Of a DNA stretch of 64,000 nt, positions 36,359 to 46,213 are shown piece by piece; within the stretch, counting starts at the first letter, position 1, and the number at the start of each line of letters is the position of its first letter. The notes under the pieces are model-generated. The model was not told where the DNA came from. It saw only the letters and a program-made list of their open reading frames with translations, and searched no databases. The translations under genes were made by a program, and so were the position numbers. Source of the DNA: an uncultured Caldilineaceae bacterium (GTDB lineage Bacteria > Chloroflexota > Anaerolineae > Caldilineales > Caldilineaceae). The stretch lies in assembly GCA_951812725.1 (NCBI GenBank), contig OX638330.1, positions 1,116,001 through 1,180,000 of the forward strand, in the 5' to 3' direction.

Positions 36359-36580
36359 ACTGCTCTTGCACCGCCAAGACTGCGGCCTTACCGACTGGTC
36401 CAGGATCCACGCCTTCGCGATCGGCTGGCCGGATCCTTTCGTGATGTTATTAGCTACCGGCGCCTGCAGCCGCATAGCATACAAACGGCCGTGGGTTCCC
36501 TCTAATCGTCCACGAAGCGGCCCCTGGTCATCGGACCGTTCTACTAATCCTACCCAATAAGGTGTAAGTCTCCGCCCGCA

Positions 36581-38032
36581 ATGGCTAAGCCGACTGTTCA
36601 ACCCTCTATCGAGCGCAAGTGGCATATCTTCGCTGCTTTAGGTTCAGGTATCTTTCTTGCCTCTTTCGACGGCGGCGTCGTCAGAGTGGCGCTCCCCACG
36701 CTCGTAACCGAATTCAACGTCGACTTCGCGCTTGTACAGTGGGTCGTACTCTCCTTCTCGCTCACCCAGACAGCAATCATGCTGGGCGTGGGCAGGCTAG
36801 GCGATATGGTGGGCAAGAAGCCGATCTTCCTCAGCGGCACGATCGCATTCGCCATCAGTTCCGTCCTCGCAGGCCTTGCGCCCAATATCGAGCTCCTCCT
36901 CTTTTTTCGCGTGCTTCAGGCCATCGGCGGCGCATTTGCCACTGCACTGAGTATGGGCATCGTAACCGAGACATTCCCAGCTTCAGAGCGCGGAAAGGCG
37001 CTCGGCCTCTTCAGCGCCACCGTTTCGGTCGGTGGCATCGCCGGGCCGATTCTGGGCGGCGCTCTCCTCGAATACTTCTCCTGGCGCTGGATCTTCTTCG
37101 TTTCCCCTCCTGTCGGCTGTGTCAGTTTTCTTCTGGCCTTGCGCTACCTGCCCGGCGCCAAACCCGGGGGACGGCAGCGCTTTGACTGGGTCGGCTTTTC
37201 CACTTTCTTCGCCTTTCTGCTTGCGCTCATGCTTTTCCTGACCGTCGGCCAGCGCACTGGCTTTCGATCGCCAGCAATGCTAGGCCTCCTGGCTTTCTCA
37301 CTGCTTTCACTCACGCTCTTCATTCGTACGGAGTTGCGCGTGGCGGAGCCGCTTCTCGACCTGACTCTTTTCCGCAACACTCTCTTCAGTCTCAACCTGT
37401 CAATGCGCCTGATCAGTTTTATCGTTACTGGCGGCATCACGCTGCTCTTCCCCTTCTATCTAAGCAACCTACTGAAACTGGAACCTTCCGTCATCGGCCT
37501 GCTGCTCACCGCTACAATGGTTTTCTTCGGCCTGGCCTCACCAATATCCGGAATCCTTTCAGACCGCTTCGGGTATCGGCTCATCGCCACCGCGGGGTTG
37601 GTAATGTTTGCATTCGGCTGCTACACTGTCAGTACTCTCACTGCTGAGACTTCGATCATAGGATATGTTCTGAGAGTCTCACCGTTGGGCTTGGGAATGG
37701 GCATCTTTCAGTCTCCCAACAACAGCGCCGTCATGGGCTCAGTGCCCAGAGAAAGGCTCGGCGTGGTTAGCGGCGTCAACGTGATTGGGCGCACGCTGGG
37801 AAACACGTCAGGAGTGGCCGCCTTGGGAGCGTTGTGGGCAAGCCGGGTTCTGGTTTATGCTGGGCCCGATTTCGCGGGCGACGTGACTGAGGCAGTTGCT
37901 GTCGCGCAGACATCGGCCTTGCGGGATGTCTCATTCGTCGCGATGGCGATGGTTGGACTGGCGCTAGCGATGAGCGTTTGGGGACTGGTGCGTGGGCCGG
38001 CCCTCCTGCAAATCCGCAGACGTCGACTTTAG
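36581..38032 (+). CDS. MFS exporter, DHA2 (EmrB/QacA) type, copy 3
   Basis: 483 aa. Motif A VGRLGDMVGKKPIF near residue 66; IAGPILGGALLEYFSWRWIFF near 155. Shares NNSAVMGSVPRERLGVVSG and much else with copy 2. Membrane exporter of unknown substrate. Ends 70 bp before the PhyH gene, which lies on the same strand. Gaps of 232 and 222 bp between copies make separate promoters possible. Confidence 0.93.
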   Translation: MAKPTVQPSIERKWHIFAALGSGIFLASFDGGVVRVALPTLVTEFNVDFALVQWVVLSFSLTQTAIMLGVGRLGDMVGKKPIFLSGTIAFAISSVLAGLAPNIELLLFFRVLQAIGGAFATALSMGIVTETFPASERGKALGLFSATVSVGGIAGPILGGALLEYFSWRWIFFVSPPVGCVSFLLALRYLPGAKPGGRQRFDWVGFSTFFAFLLALMLFLTVGQRTGFRSPAMLGLLAFSLLSLTLFIRTELRVAEPLLDLTLFRNTLFSLNLSMRLISFIVTGGITLLFPFYLSNLLKLEPSVIGLLLTATMVFFGLASPISGILSDRFGYRLIATAGLVMFAFGCYTVSTLTAETSIIGYVLRVSPLGLGMGIFQSPNNSAVMGSVPRERLGVVSGVNVIGRTLGNTSGVAALGALWASRVLVYAGPDFAGDVTEAVAVAQTSALRDVSFVAMAMVGLALAMSVWGLVRGPALLQIRRRRL

Positions 38033-38102
38033 CTACCTGCAGTGACGGGAATTCAGCTTTCCAGACGCGATTCCCACCCAAGTGACCCTGAATGGAGTGA
38101 TC

Positions 38103-38996
38103 ATGAACATCCGCTTTGGCTATCGGGATATGCACTACCCCAGCGAAACCTTGGGCACACTAAGAGACAGTCAACATCTGCTGGCGGACATACCCGCTCT
38201 GCACGCCCAAATGGCCGAGGACGGCTATCTGCTTCTGCGGGGACTCATCGACCGCGAAAAGGTGCAAAAAGCGCGGGCGACAATTTTGCACTACATGCAC
38301 GAGCAGAACGTATTGACCCCGGATGCGCCTGTACTCGAGGGCGTTATGCCAAAGGGTGGCCGCGGCGCCAAAATGAGGCGCATCGCCTATAGCGAGGACG
38401 TTCTCGCCGTCCTCCAGGCAACTGAGCTTTTCAACTTTTTTGCATCCTACTTCGGCGAACCTGCCCTGACCTTCCAATACAAGTGGCTGCGAGCCGTCGG
38501 CAACGAGCAGTACACCGGCGCGCATTATGACTTCGTGTATATGGGCCGCGGCTCACCTCGTCTTCACACTATCTGGATACCTCTGGGAGACGCGACTGTC
38601 GACCATGGCACGCTCGCAATTTGCCGGGGATCTCACAACCTGCCCAGCTTTGCCCGCATCCGCGACACCTACGGGCGCATGGACGTGGACCGCGACGGCA
38701 TAGACGGCTGGTTCACAAAAGATCCAATGGAAATCGTCGAAAATTTCGGCGGTGAGTGGCTCACCAGCGATTTTTTTATGGGCGATGTCATCCTTTTTGG
38801 AATGCACACAATGCACGCTTCCACTACCAACCTGACCAATCGCTTCCGTCTCAGTTGCGATGTGCGTTTCCAGCCGGCCAGTGAACCAGCCGACAAACGC
38901 TGGGTGGAGGGCGGCCCTGGGCATACTGTGCACGGAATCAAAGAGCTTGTCCCCATGGAGAAGGCGCGAGCCGATTGGGGACTGCCAGTCGGTTAA
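38103..38996 (+). CDS. Phytanoyl-CoA dioxygenase (PhyH) family oxygenase, second copy
   Basis: 297 aa from the ATG at 38103 (MNIRFGYRDMHYP), with GGAG 5 nt upstream; the frame is open from 38082. Fe(II)/2-oxoglutarate oxygenase: the ligands are seen as TGAHYDFVYMG (HxD near residue 142) and MHTMHASTTNLTNRFRLS, giving the distal His and the 2-oxoglutarate Arg. Only distantly similar to the PhyH at 16728. Substrate unknown. Same strand as the amidohydrolase pair that follows by 170 bp. Confidence 0.9.
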   Translation: MNIRFGYRDMHYPSETLGTLRDSQHLLADIPALHAQMAEDGYLLLRGLIDREKVQKARATILHYMHEQNVLTPDAPVLEGVMPKGGRGAKMRRIAYSEDVLAVLQATELFNFFASYFGEPALTFQYKWLRAVGNEQYTGAHYDFVYMGRGSPRLHTIWIPLGDATVDHGTLAICRGSHNLPSFARIRDTYGRMDVDRDGIDGWFTKDPMEIVENFGGEWLTSDFFMGDVILFGMHTMHASTTNLTNRFRLSCDVRFQPASEPADKRWVEGGPGHTVHGIKELVPMEKARADWGLPVG

Positions 38997-39165
38997 CTGA
39001 ATTCCTGACCTCAGCAACAGTCTGCTGGCAAGATCGATCAACGAATTGCCCGCGGCTCGAAGTTCGATTAACATAATCCCGGTGAAAGGAAAGTAGCCTC
39101 TGGTAACTGTCCAGTTGACTAGCAGCCAGCCGAGTTCCCGAAATCGCCCTTTGCAACCCTTGGTC

Positions 39166-40188
39166 ATGTCTGAACATACTCGTATCGACTGCGATATTCA
39201 CAATGAAGTTCCGGACTTGGAGACTCTGTATCCCTACCTGCCGGACCACTGGCTCGCCTATTGCCGCGAGTCGGCATTCAATGGCCCGGACGCGGCCGAC
39301 TACCCTGAAAGTGTACCTACAACTGCTCGCGACGGCAGCAGCCCGAAACCCGACCTGGCTGAAGTGCAAGCTCGCGCTCTGGATGATGTCGAAATTGGCA
39401 TTTTGAACTGCGCCTATCGCGTCCAGAGTGTTCGCAACGAGGACCTGGCCGCCTCATTGGCTACCGCGGTTAACCAGTGGCAAGTGGAGCACTGGCTTGA
39501 AAAAGAGCCTCGCTTGCGGGCATCCATCGTTGTGCCAAGCCACAACCCTCCGCTGGCCGCAAGGGAAGTCGACAGATGGGGCGATCACCCCGGCTTCGTA
39601 CAGGTAATTCTGCCGGTACGTGCCGAAGCTCCCTATGGAAATCGCCGCTTTGACCCCATTTACGAGGCTGCAATCAGGCACGACCTCGCGCTTGGCATCA
39701 ATTACGGCGGCGCCCCCGGACATCCCCCAACGCCCACTGGCTGGCCGTCCTATTTCATTGAGGACTACGCTGGCATGGCGCAGGTCTTTCAATCCCAGGT
39801 GATCAGTCTGGTCTGTGAAGGCGCTTTTGAACGTTTTCCCTCATTGCGGGTCGCGCTTATCGAAGGGGGATTCACCTGGCTGCCGTCGCTGATGTGGCGG
39901 ATCGACAAAGAGTGGAAAGGGTTGCGCCACAATACGCCCTATGTCAGGCGGCGGCCGTCCGAATATATGCGCACACATCTGCGCTTCACCATTCAACCCT
40001 TGGACGCGCCGCCGAATCCGCTGCATCTGGCGCAAATTCTCGAACAGTGCGGGGCCGAAGACCTTCTCCTGTTCGCCAGTGATTATCCCCATAGCCACGA
40101 CAGTCAGGACTTTCTTCTGGACCTGTTGACGGCCGATCAGCGAGAAAAGATCGACTCCGCAAACGCGCGCACGTTTTATCGGTTGTAG
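39166..40188 (+). CDS. Amidohydrolase-2 family protein (ACMSD-like), copy 1
   Basis: About 340 aa from the ATG at 39166; a TTG at 39115 in the same frame is possible. Seen: IDCDIHNEVPDLETLYPYLP (metal-strand with DxH in place of HxH), LALGINYGGAPGH, VALIEGGFTWLPSLMWR and LLLFASDYPHSHD with the catalytic Asp. Such proteins hydrolyse or decarboxylate cyclic compounds. It is paralogous to the next gene, sharing the order of all these motifs. Confidence 0.88.
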   Translation: MSEHTRIDCDIHNEVPDLETLYPYLPDHWLAYCRESAFNGPDAADYPESVPTTARDGSSPKPDLAEVQARALDDVEIGILNCAYRVQSVRNEDLAASLATAVNQWQVEHWLEKEPRLRASIVVPSHNPPLAAREVDRWGDHPGFVQVILPVRAEAPYGNRRFDPIYEAAIRHDLALGINYGGAPGHPPTPTGWPSYFIEDYAGMAQVFQSQVISLVCEGAFERFPSLRVALIEGGFTWLPSLMWRIDKEWKGLRHNTPYVRRRPSEYMRTHLRFTIQPLDAPPNPLHLAQILEQCGAEDLLLFASDYPHSHDSQDFLLDLLTADQREKIDSANARTFYRL

Positions 40189-40268
40189 ATAGACGCTCAC
40201 GGAGGCGAGACAGTGAACTACTCTCACAACTGGATTCTCGCCCCAACTGACACAATGGGAGGACAGAC

Positions 40269-41444
40269 ATGACTGCTCAATTCGATTCGACTGCCATTGC
40301 GGAACGCGGCGCCGTAACGAAAGATCGTACTAATGGTCATGACGGGGCCGATCCCGATGCCTCAGTTCAACCGGATGCCCCATACCGTGCGCCTCTGGAC
40401 ACGGCCATAATCGACACCGATATTCATATCTACTTCCCGACACAGGACGTACTGCGTTCCTATTTGGAACCGCACTGGCAGGAGTATCATCAGACCTTCG
40501 GACCGCGTGGCTATGACGGCTCCCACTATCCACGAGCGATGCCCAATGCGGCCCGCCATGACGCCTGGCCGGGCGACGGAACGCCGCCAGGTTCAAATCT
40601 GCCTCTGCTGCAGAAACAGCTTCTGAACGAATGGAAAATCGAAATCGGCGTCCTCAACCCGCTTGTCGGCGCGGGCGAGCAGCGCAATCTTGCCTTTGGC
40701 GCCGCCTTCGCAAGGGCCACCAATGAATGGCAATTGGCCGAATGGCTGGAACCGGACCCCCGCTTGCGTGCCTCGATCATCGTTCCTTGGGAAGATGGAG
40801 AGCTTTCTGCCGCAGAAATCGATAGGTGGGGCAGTCATCCTGGATTCGTCCACGCACTGCTTATCGCCCGCACAAAAGAGCCTCTTGGACGCCGCAAATA
40901 CTGGCCCATGTATGAGGCCGCCTGCCGCCACGACGTGCCCATAGCCATACATTTCGGCGGCGCCGGCGGCGCGCCTATTACCGGTTCGGGATTCCCCAAC
41001 CACTACATTGAAGATCATGGCGGCATGCCGCAGACCTTCCAGGCGCAGGTGATCAGCCTCATTTTCGAAGGCGTCTTTCATCAGTTTCCCACACTCAAAT
41101 TTGTGCTGATCGAAGGGGGATTTGCCTGGATTCCGCCGATGCTATGGCGTATGGACAGCGCCTGGCGCAAACTGGGCAGCGAAGTGCCCCACGTTACCGA
41201 ACCGCCTTCGGATCTTTTCCGACGCCATTTCTGGGTCAGCACACAACCGATGGAAGAGCCCTTCCAACCGGAGCAGTTCCGCCAACTGCTGGGTCACCTC
41301 GACTTGGACGATAACCTGCTCTTCGCCACCGACTACCCACACTGGGACTTTGACTCCCCGGATCGCGCCTTTCCTATTCCGTTGGACAAAGAGCGCCGGC
41401 GGAAATTCATGGCGGAAAATGCCCGCACACTGTACAATCTCTAG
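40269..41444 (+). CDS. Amidohydrolase-2 family protein (ACMSD-like), copy 2
   Basis: 391 aa. GGGAGGA lies 6 nt before the ATG. Motifs parallel copy 1: IIDTDIHIYFP near residue 47, PIAIHFGGAGGAP, VLIEGGFAWIPPMLWRMD and LLFATDYPHWDFDSP. An N-terminal tail of about 40 polar residues is extra. The tandem pair is 80 bp apart. The Rieske gene begins 9 bp after this gene, so the amidohydrolases and Rieske protein probably share an mRNA. Confidence 0.9.
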   Translation: MTAQFDSTAIAERGAVTKDRTNGHDGADPDASVQPDAPYRAPLDTAIIDTDIHIYFPTQDVLRSYLEPHWQEYHQTFGPRGYDGSHYPRAMPNAARHDAWPGDGTPPGSNLPLLQKQLLNEWKIEIGVLNPLVGAGEQRNLAFGAAFARATNEWQLAEWLEPDPRLRASIIVPWEDGELSAAEIDRWGSHPGFVHALLIARTKEPLGRRKYWPMYEAACRHDVPIAIHFGGAGGAPITGSGFPNHYIEDHGGMPQTFQAQVISLIFEGVFHQFPTLKFVLIEGGFAWIPPMLWRMDSAWRKLGSEVPHVTEPPSDLFRRHFWVSTQPMEEPFQPEQFRQLLGHLDLDDNLLFATDYPHWDFDSPDRAFPIPLDKERRRKFMAENARTLYNL

Positions 41445-41453
41445 AGATCAGTA

Positions 41454-41888
41454 ATGGCCAAACACATCGTTGCCACAGTTGACGAGATCCCGCAGGGAGA
41501 ACGCAAAATCGTCGAAATCGGTGGACGCTCCATCGGTGTCTTCAACATAAAGGGCGAATTCTATGCCCTGCGTAATATCTGTCCCCACCAGGGGGGGCCC
41601 CTCTGTCAAGGTCGGCTCACCGGCTTTGTAATGGCCGACAAGCCCGGAGGTGAATACAGGTACGAGAGGCGGGGCGAGATTATACGCTGCCCATGGCATG
41701 GCTGGGAATATGACGTAACGACCGGCCAATCCTGGGTGGACCCCACCTCCGTGCGCACTCGAAGCTACGAAGTAGAAGTCGCATCTGCAGACACTCTCCC
41801 TTCCACTTACCAACCGGGCCCCTACACCGCGGAAACGTTCGAAGTCTCTGTCGACCAAGAGTACGTCGTCGTCGAACTGCCGGGCTGA
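41454..41888 (+). CDS. Rieske (2Fe-2S) domain protein
   Basis: 144 aa, a stand-alone Rieske ferredoxin-like protein. The cluster motifs are CPHQGGPLCQG (CxH) near residue 43 and CPWHGWEYDVTTG (CxxH) near 77, with a 32-residue spacer holding an insertion (MADKPGGEYRYERRG) longer than in the shortest ferredoxins. Family role: electron donor to an oxygenase. No oxygenase alpha subunit is adjacent; the nearest redox enzyme is PhyH, which does not need a ferredoxin. Confidence 0.93.
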   Translation: MAKHIVATVDEIPQGERKIVEIGGRSIGVFNIKGEFYALRNICPHQGGPLCQGRLTGFVMADKPGGEYRYERRGEIIRCPWHGWEYDVTTGQSWVDPTSVRTRSYEVEVASADTLPSTYQPGPYTAETFEVSVDQEYVVVELPG

Positions 41889-41990
41889 CAAGAGCACTGG
41901 ATTCGCTTCCCTACCACGCGTAGTGACCAAAGTACGACAACTTATAGAGAGTCAAAACAGCTATTCTATAGCTATGGGAGATCCCTCCTC

Positions 41991-43388
41991 ATGAACCATT
42001 CTGAAAATGCCGCCTTTGACTTGAAGCTCGAAACCTTCCTGCAAAACGCCCAGTCGCGGCAGCTCGCAGAATTGAGTGAATGGCTGCGTATTCCCAGCGT
42101 TAGTACCCTGTCGCAACACAAGGAAGATGTAGAGAGAGCTGCAAACTGGTTGGCACAGAAGATGGCTGCCATTGGCCTGCAAAACGTAGAAGTCATCCAA
42201 GCCGGCGGCCATCCAATCGTCTATGGTGACTGGCTGCACGCCGACGCAGACGCCCCGACTGTCCTGATCTACGGCCACTACGATGTCCAGCCCGTCGACC
42301 CGCTCGAGCTGTGGACTTCGCCGCCCTTCGAGCCGTCCGTGCGGGGCGAAGACCTGTTCGCCCGTGGGGCGTCTGACGACAAAGGGCAACTGTTTGCCCA
42401 CGTTGCCGCGGTCGAGGCGCTTCTGTCAACGTATGGGGAGTTGCCAGTAAACGTTAAGTTCCTGGTTGAGGGCGAAGAAGAGGTAGGCAGCCGGGCACTG
42501 ACGGCATATCTGCCGTCAGAAACTGAAAAGCTCGCGGCCGATGTCTGTCTCATCTCCGATACGCACATCCTGGCCCCCGACCTGCCGCTGATCATCTATG
42601 GGCTGCGCGGTATGTGGGCCGGCGAGATTATAGTCCGGGGTCCTTCCCAAGACCTGCACAGCGGCATGTTTGGCGGCGCCGTCCACAACCCCAATCAAGC
42701 CCTCTGCGCGTTGCTTGCGCAGCTTCACGACTCCACCGGTAGAATCACCGTTCCCGGATTCTACGACGACGTTCAAGCCTTGTCCGCAGAAGAACGGGCG
42801 GCGTTGGCACAAGTTCCCTACAATGAGGAAAAACTGATAGAGGAAAGCGGCGTTCCTGCGGCTTGGGGAGAAGACGGCTTTTCGGTAACCGAAAGGATCG
42901 GGGCGCGGCCTACGTTAGAGATCAATGGAATTTGGGGCGGCTTCATCGGCGATGGGTTCAAGACCGTCATCCCCGCCGAATCCCACGCCAAAGTGAGTTG
43001 CCGTCTTGTGCCCGATCAGCAATCGTCAGCCGTCGGGCCATTGATCGAACAGTTCCTCCGGCAAATTGCGCCGCCAACAGTGGAAGTAACTGTGAACACT
43101 CTCCAACACGCCCCCGCCACGGTCGTTCCGCTCGATGTTCCCGAAATGAATTCCGCCGCCAGAGCCTATGCCAGAGTCTTTGGGGCAGAGCCGGTCTTCA
43201 GCCGCGAAGGCGGCTCTATTCCCATTGCCACAGTTGTTCAGGAAGCACTTGGCATTCCCATTCTCTTCATGGGTTTCGGTTTGCCGGACGATAATCTGCA
43301 CGCGCCGAACGAAAAACTACACTTACCGAACTTCTATCGTGGCATTCGCGTTGGTATTGCGTTGATGGAAGAGTTGGTTTCGTCTTGA
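41991..43388 (+). CDS. M20 family metallopeptidase (dipeptidase/carboxypeptidase)
   Basis: 465 aa. Seen: YGHYDVQPVDP near residue 94 (first metal His/Asp), ARGASDDKGQ (bridging Asp), VEGEEEVGS (catalytic Glu pair) and SREGGSIPIATVV; the dimerisation domain is around 210-340. This wording is that of the CNDP-like M20A dipeptidases. ATG at 41991 with a GGGAGA box further than usual. Cytoplasmic, as no signal peptide is visible. It probably degrades imported di- or tripeptides. Confidence 0.93.
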   Translation: MNHSENAAFDLKLETFLQNAQSRQLAELSEWLRIPSVSTLSQHKEDVERAANWLAQKMAAIGLQNVEVIQAGGHPIVYGDWLHADADAPTVLIYGHYDVQPVDPLELWTSPPFEPSVRGEDLFARGASDDKGQLFAHVAAVEALLSTYGELPVNVKFLVEGEEEVGSRALTAYLPSETEKLAADVCLISDTHILAPDLPLIIYGLRGMWAGEIIVRGPSQDLHSGMFGGAVHNPNQALCALLAQLHDSTGRITVPGFYDDVQALSAEERAALAQVPYNEEKLIEESGVPAAWGEDGFSVTERIGARPTLEINGIWGGFIGDGFKTVIPAESHAKVSCRLVPDQQSSAVGPLIEQFLRQIAPPTVEVTVNTLQHAPATVVPLDVPEMNSAARAYARVFGAEPVFSREGGSIPIATVVQEALGIPILFMGFGLPDDNLHAPNEKLHLPNFYRGIRVGIALMEELVSS

Positions 43389-43476
43389 CTTCAACTTGAA
43401 AACGGTGCAGAATAATTAGTCTGATGTAGAGAAATTTTGCTTCTTGACTCTGGAGAGACTTAATAAGGAGTTACAT

Positions 43477-45597
43477 ATGCGCGCAGGTATTCCACAGTTT
43501 AGTGCCATCCGACGTATCTGGCTGATATCCATCGCGGCGGTCCTGCTGTTTTCGTTGTTGCCACAGACGGTAGCCGCGGCTTCACCGCAGGTAAATGTCA
43601 GCCCGCAAACCACAGGCTACACGACGCACGTCGTGCAGGCCGGCGAGAGCCTCTCCCGTATCGCTGTAAGGTATGGTGTTTCGGTCCAGGCTCTGGTAAC
43701 AGCCAATAACATTGCGAACGCGAACCAAATATTCGTAGGCCAGCGGCTCAGGATTCCCACAACCGGTCAGCAGCCTGCTCCCGCACAGCAGCCCAGCGCA
43801 TGTGCCCGCACGCACACTGTCGTAGCTGGTGAAACGCTTTCGGGCATCGCAGTGAACTACTCAGTAACTATCCAAAGCCTGGCCCAGGCGAACAATACAT
43901 CTGTAACTTCGTACGTCTATATCGGTCAGAGCCTGTGCATCCCCTCTTCAGGCACAAGTGGCGGCGGCACCAGCGGCGACACCAGCAGCGGTGGCAGCGC
44001 CACCGGGACAGGCGGCTTCTGGTACGAAGTGCAGCTTGGCGATACGCTCAGCCGCATCGCCTTTAATAACGGCACCACCATGTCCGCCATTATGCAGGCC
44101 AACAACATGGCCGATGCCAACACTCTCTTCTGGGGCACTCGGATTTGGATTCCTGAGGCAGGAGGAAGCGCGCCGCCGTCAGGGAGTGGAACCGTAACCT
44201 CTCAGCCGCAGCCAACACCAGCACCGTCTACCGGAGCTCCCTATGCAATCAGCCAGCCGACGCACCTCAACGTTCGCGGCGGGCCAGGCACCGAATATCC
44301 GGTACTCAGCGTTCTGACATCCGGCACCCAGGTAAATATCACTGGTCTCGGCCCCAGGGAAGAGTGGTTGCAGGTCGAAGTGTCGGGAGTTAGCGAGCCG
44401 GCCTGGATCTATCGCGAATTGACCCAAGTGGTCGGATCTCTCGATGGCGTGAAACGCTTCACCGAGTCGGAAATCCCGGCGCGGCCCGAAGCGGCTCCCG
44501 CTCCACCAGCTGCCGCGCCTGCTCCCTCCGCGCCAGCAACCAGACTGCCAGGCATCGGCTTCGGCTATGGTGTGCAGGCGCACATGATCCACAATGGCCA
44601 GGAAGGCATCGCCATGGACAAGACCCGCGAACTGGGCTTCGGTTGGGTGAAGCAGCAGATCGAATGGAAGGTCTTTGAGTCCAACCAGGGCCAGTACGGC
44701 TTTGGCGATATCTGGCCGCTCGTAAACGCCGCCAACGCTCGCGGACTCAATCTGCTGTTCAGCGTTGTAAACGCGCCAAATTGGTCTCGCGAAGCAGGCT
44801 ACGACGGTACGGTGGGCGGGCCTCCGGCCGACCCGCAGACCTTTGCCAGTTTCCTGGGCCGGCTTGCAGGAGAATACTGCGGCTCGTCCGTAAAGGCTAT
44901 AGAGGTCTGGAACGAGCAGAATCTCCACTACGAATGGGGCAACCGACCAATCAATCCCAGTGAGTACATGGCGTTGTTACGTCCCTCCTACGGCGCGATC
45001 AAGGCCGCTTGCCCGTCTATGTATGTGATTAGCGGCGCACTGACTCCCGCCGGCGACAACGGCTCCCTGGCTATGGATGACTTCCGCTACTTCGAGGCCA
45101 TGTTGCAGCAAGGGCTGGCCAACTACGTGGACGGCTTCGGCGCCCACCCAAGTGGATACAACGTGCCCCCCAGTGCCGTCTGGCAGAGCGCGTGCGATGC
45201 CATCCAGCAGACCGGTAACCAGAACTTCAATGGCGCATGCGACAACCCCCATCACTCGTGGAGCTTCCGCAGCACGATGGAGGGCTACCGAAACCTGGCG
45301 CTGCGCTATGGAGCCGGAAATATCCCAATCTGGCCGACCGAGTTTGGTTGGGCGGCGGGCGGCGCCTTTGACCCCCGTTACGGCTACGCCAACGACAACG
45401 ACTTCGACGAGCAGGCCCGCTGGACAGTCGAAGCCTTCCAGATGATGCGCAACTGGGGCTGGGCTGGACCCGCATTCCTGTGGAACCTGAACTTCCGCGT
45501 GGTGGCCGACGGCACCGAGAAGGCCCAGTGGGGCATTGTCCGCAACGACTGGAGCCCCTTGCCTGTCTTTCATGCCTTGCGGAATATGGCGAAATAA
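43477..45597 (+). CDS. Secreted protein with three LysM domains, an SH3b domain and a glycosidase domain
   Basis: 706 aa. ATG at 43477 with AAGGAG 7 nt upstream; signal peptide at residues 10-34 ([20 protein letters not shown]). LysM domains begin at about 48 ([14 protein letters not shown]), 108 ([14 protein letters not shown]) and 183 ([14 protein letters not shown]). A bacterial SH3 domain ([18 protein letters not shown]) follows near 265. From 360 on there is a TIM-barrel glycosidase of clan A type: [13 protein letters not shown] would supply the acid/base Glu and WPTEFGWA the nucleophile Glu. The architecture points to peptidoglycan or exopolysaccharide hydrolysis at the cell wall. A Pro/Ala linker ([14 protein letters not shown]) precedes the barrel. 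Confidence 0.92.
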   Translation: MRAGIPQFSAIRRIWLISIAAVLLFSLLPQTVAAASPQVNVSPQTTGYTTHVVQAGESLSRIAVRYGVSVQALVTANNIANANQIFVGQRLRIPTTGQQPAPAQQPSACARTHTVVAGETLSGIAVNYSVTIQSLAQANNTSVTSYVYIGQSLCIPSSGTSGGGTSGDTSSGGSATGTGGFWYEVQLGDTLSRIAFNNGTTMSAIMQANNMADANTLFWGTRIWIPEAGGSAPPSGSGTVTSQPQPTPAPSTGAPYAISQPTHLNVRGGPGTEYPVLSVLTSGTQVNITGLGPREEWLQVEVSGVSEPAWIYRELTQVVGSLDGVKRFTESEIPARPEAAPAPPAAAPAPSAPATRLPGIGFGYGVQAHMIHNGQEGIAMDKTRELGFGWVKQQIEWKVFESNQGQYGFGDIWPLVNAANARGLNLLFSVVNAPNWSREAGYDGTVGGPPADPQTFASFLGRLAGEYCGSSVKAIEVWNEQNLHYEWGNRPINPSEYMALLRPSYGAIKAACPSMYVISGALTPAGDNGSLAMDDFRYFEAMLQQGLANYVDGFGAHPSGYNVPPSAVWQSACDAIQQTGNQNFNGACDNPHHSWSFRSTMEGYRNLALRYGAGNIPIWPTEFGWAAGGAFDPRYGYANDNDFDEQARWTVEAFQMMRNWGWAGPAFLWNLNFRVVADGTEKAQWGIVRNDWSPLPVFHALRNMAK

Positions 45598-45620
45598 ATA
45601 GGAGCATTTGACTCAAAACG

Positions 45621-46037
45621 ATGTTCAATCCGGAAATGACCGCCTCGGCCATCAATAAGATGGGCGAGCGGACACTAGCCGCCAACCTCGGTATCGAGTT
45701 CACCGAGGTTGGCGCTGACTTTATGTGTGCCCGAATGCCGGTGGACAGCCGGACTCTGCAACCATTTGGCCTCCTGCATGGTGGTGCCTCGATCGCGCTG
45801 GCCGAAACGATGGGCAGTGTAGCGTCAACTGCTCTGATAGACCTGAGTGCCCAGGCCGCAGTAGGGCTGGACATAAATGGAAACCATCTACGCACGGTTC
45901 AGGAAGGATTCGTTATCGGTACTGTGCGGCCGATCCACATTGGGCGCCGAACGCACGTCTGGGAGATTCGCATCGAGGATGAGCAAGGGCGTCTGGTCAA
46001 TATCAGTCGGCTGACAATGATGATTGTTCAACGATGA
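45621..46037 (+). CDS. Hotdog-fold thioesterase (PaaI/YdiI type)
   Basis: 138 aa. The signature FGLLHGGASIALAETMGSVAS near residue 50 is the hotdog active-site helix of the PaaI/EntH/YdiI branch, with the Glu acting as catalytic base. VGLDINGNHLRTVQEGFVIG is the CoA-binding strand. It hydrolyses acyl- or aryl-CoA thioesters; 4-hydroxybenzoyl- or DHNA-CoA are known branch substrates, but none is indicated here. It starts 24 bp after the LysM glycosidase gene. Confidence 0.92.
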   Translation: MFNPEMTASAINKMGERTLAANLGIEFTEVGADFMCARMPVDSRTLQPFGLLHGGASIALAETMGSVASTALIDLSAQAAVGLDINGNHLRTVQEGFVIGTVRPIHIGRRTHVWEIRIEDEQGRLVNISRLTMMIVQR

Positions 46038-46213
46038 CTGTCCAGCGGTCCGGAAAGGGAGCGACTTAGAAGCCGTTCTCCTTTACTTGGTTTACGGTAG
46101 CAGCCTCCAAGGTAAGAAGAGAACTTCCAGCAGCTCGGGCACTCTCGGACTTCATTCAATTTTCACCGTCCCACAATTTCCACGGCATAAAATAGCGTAA
46201 CGATATTAGAGTG

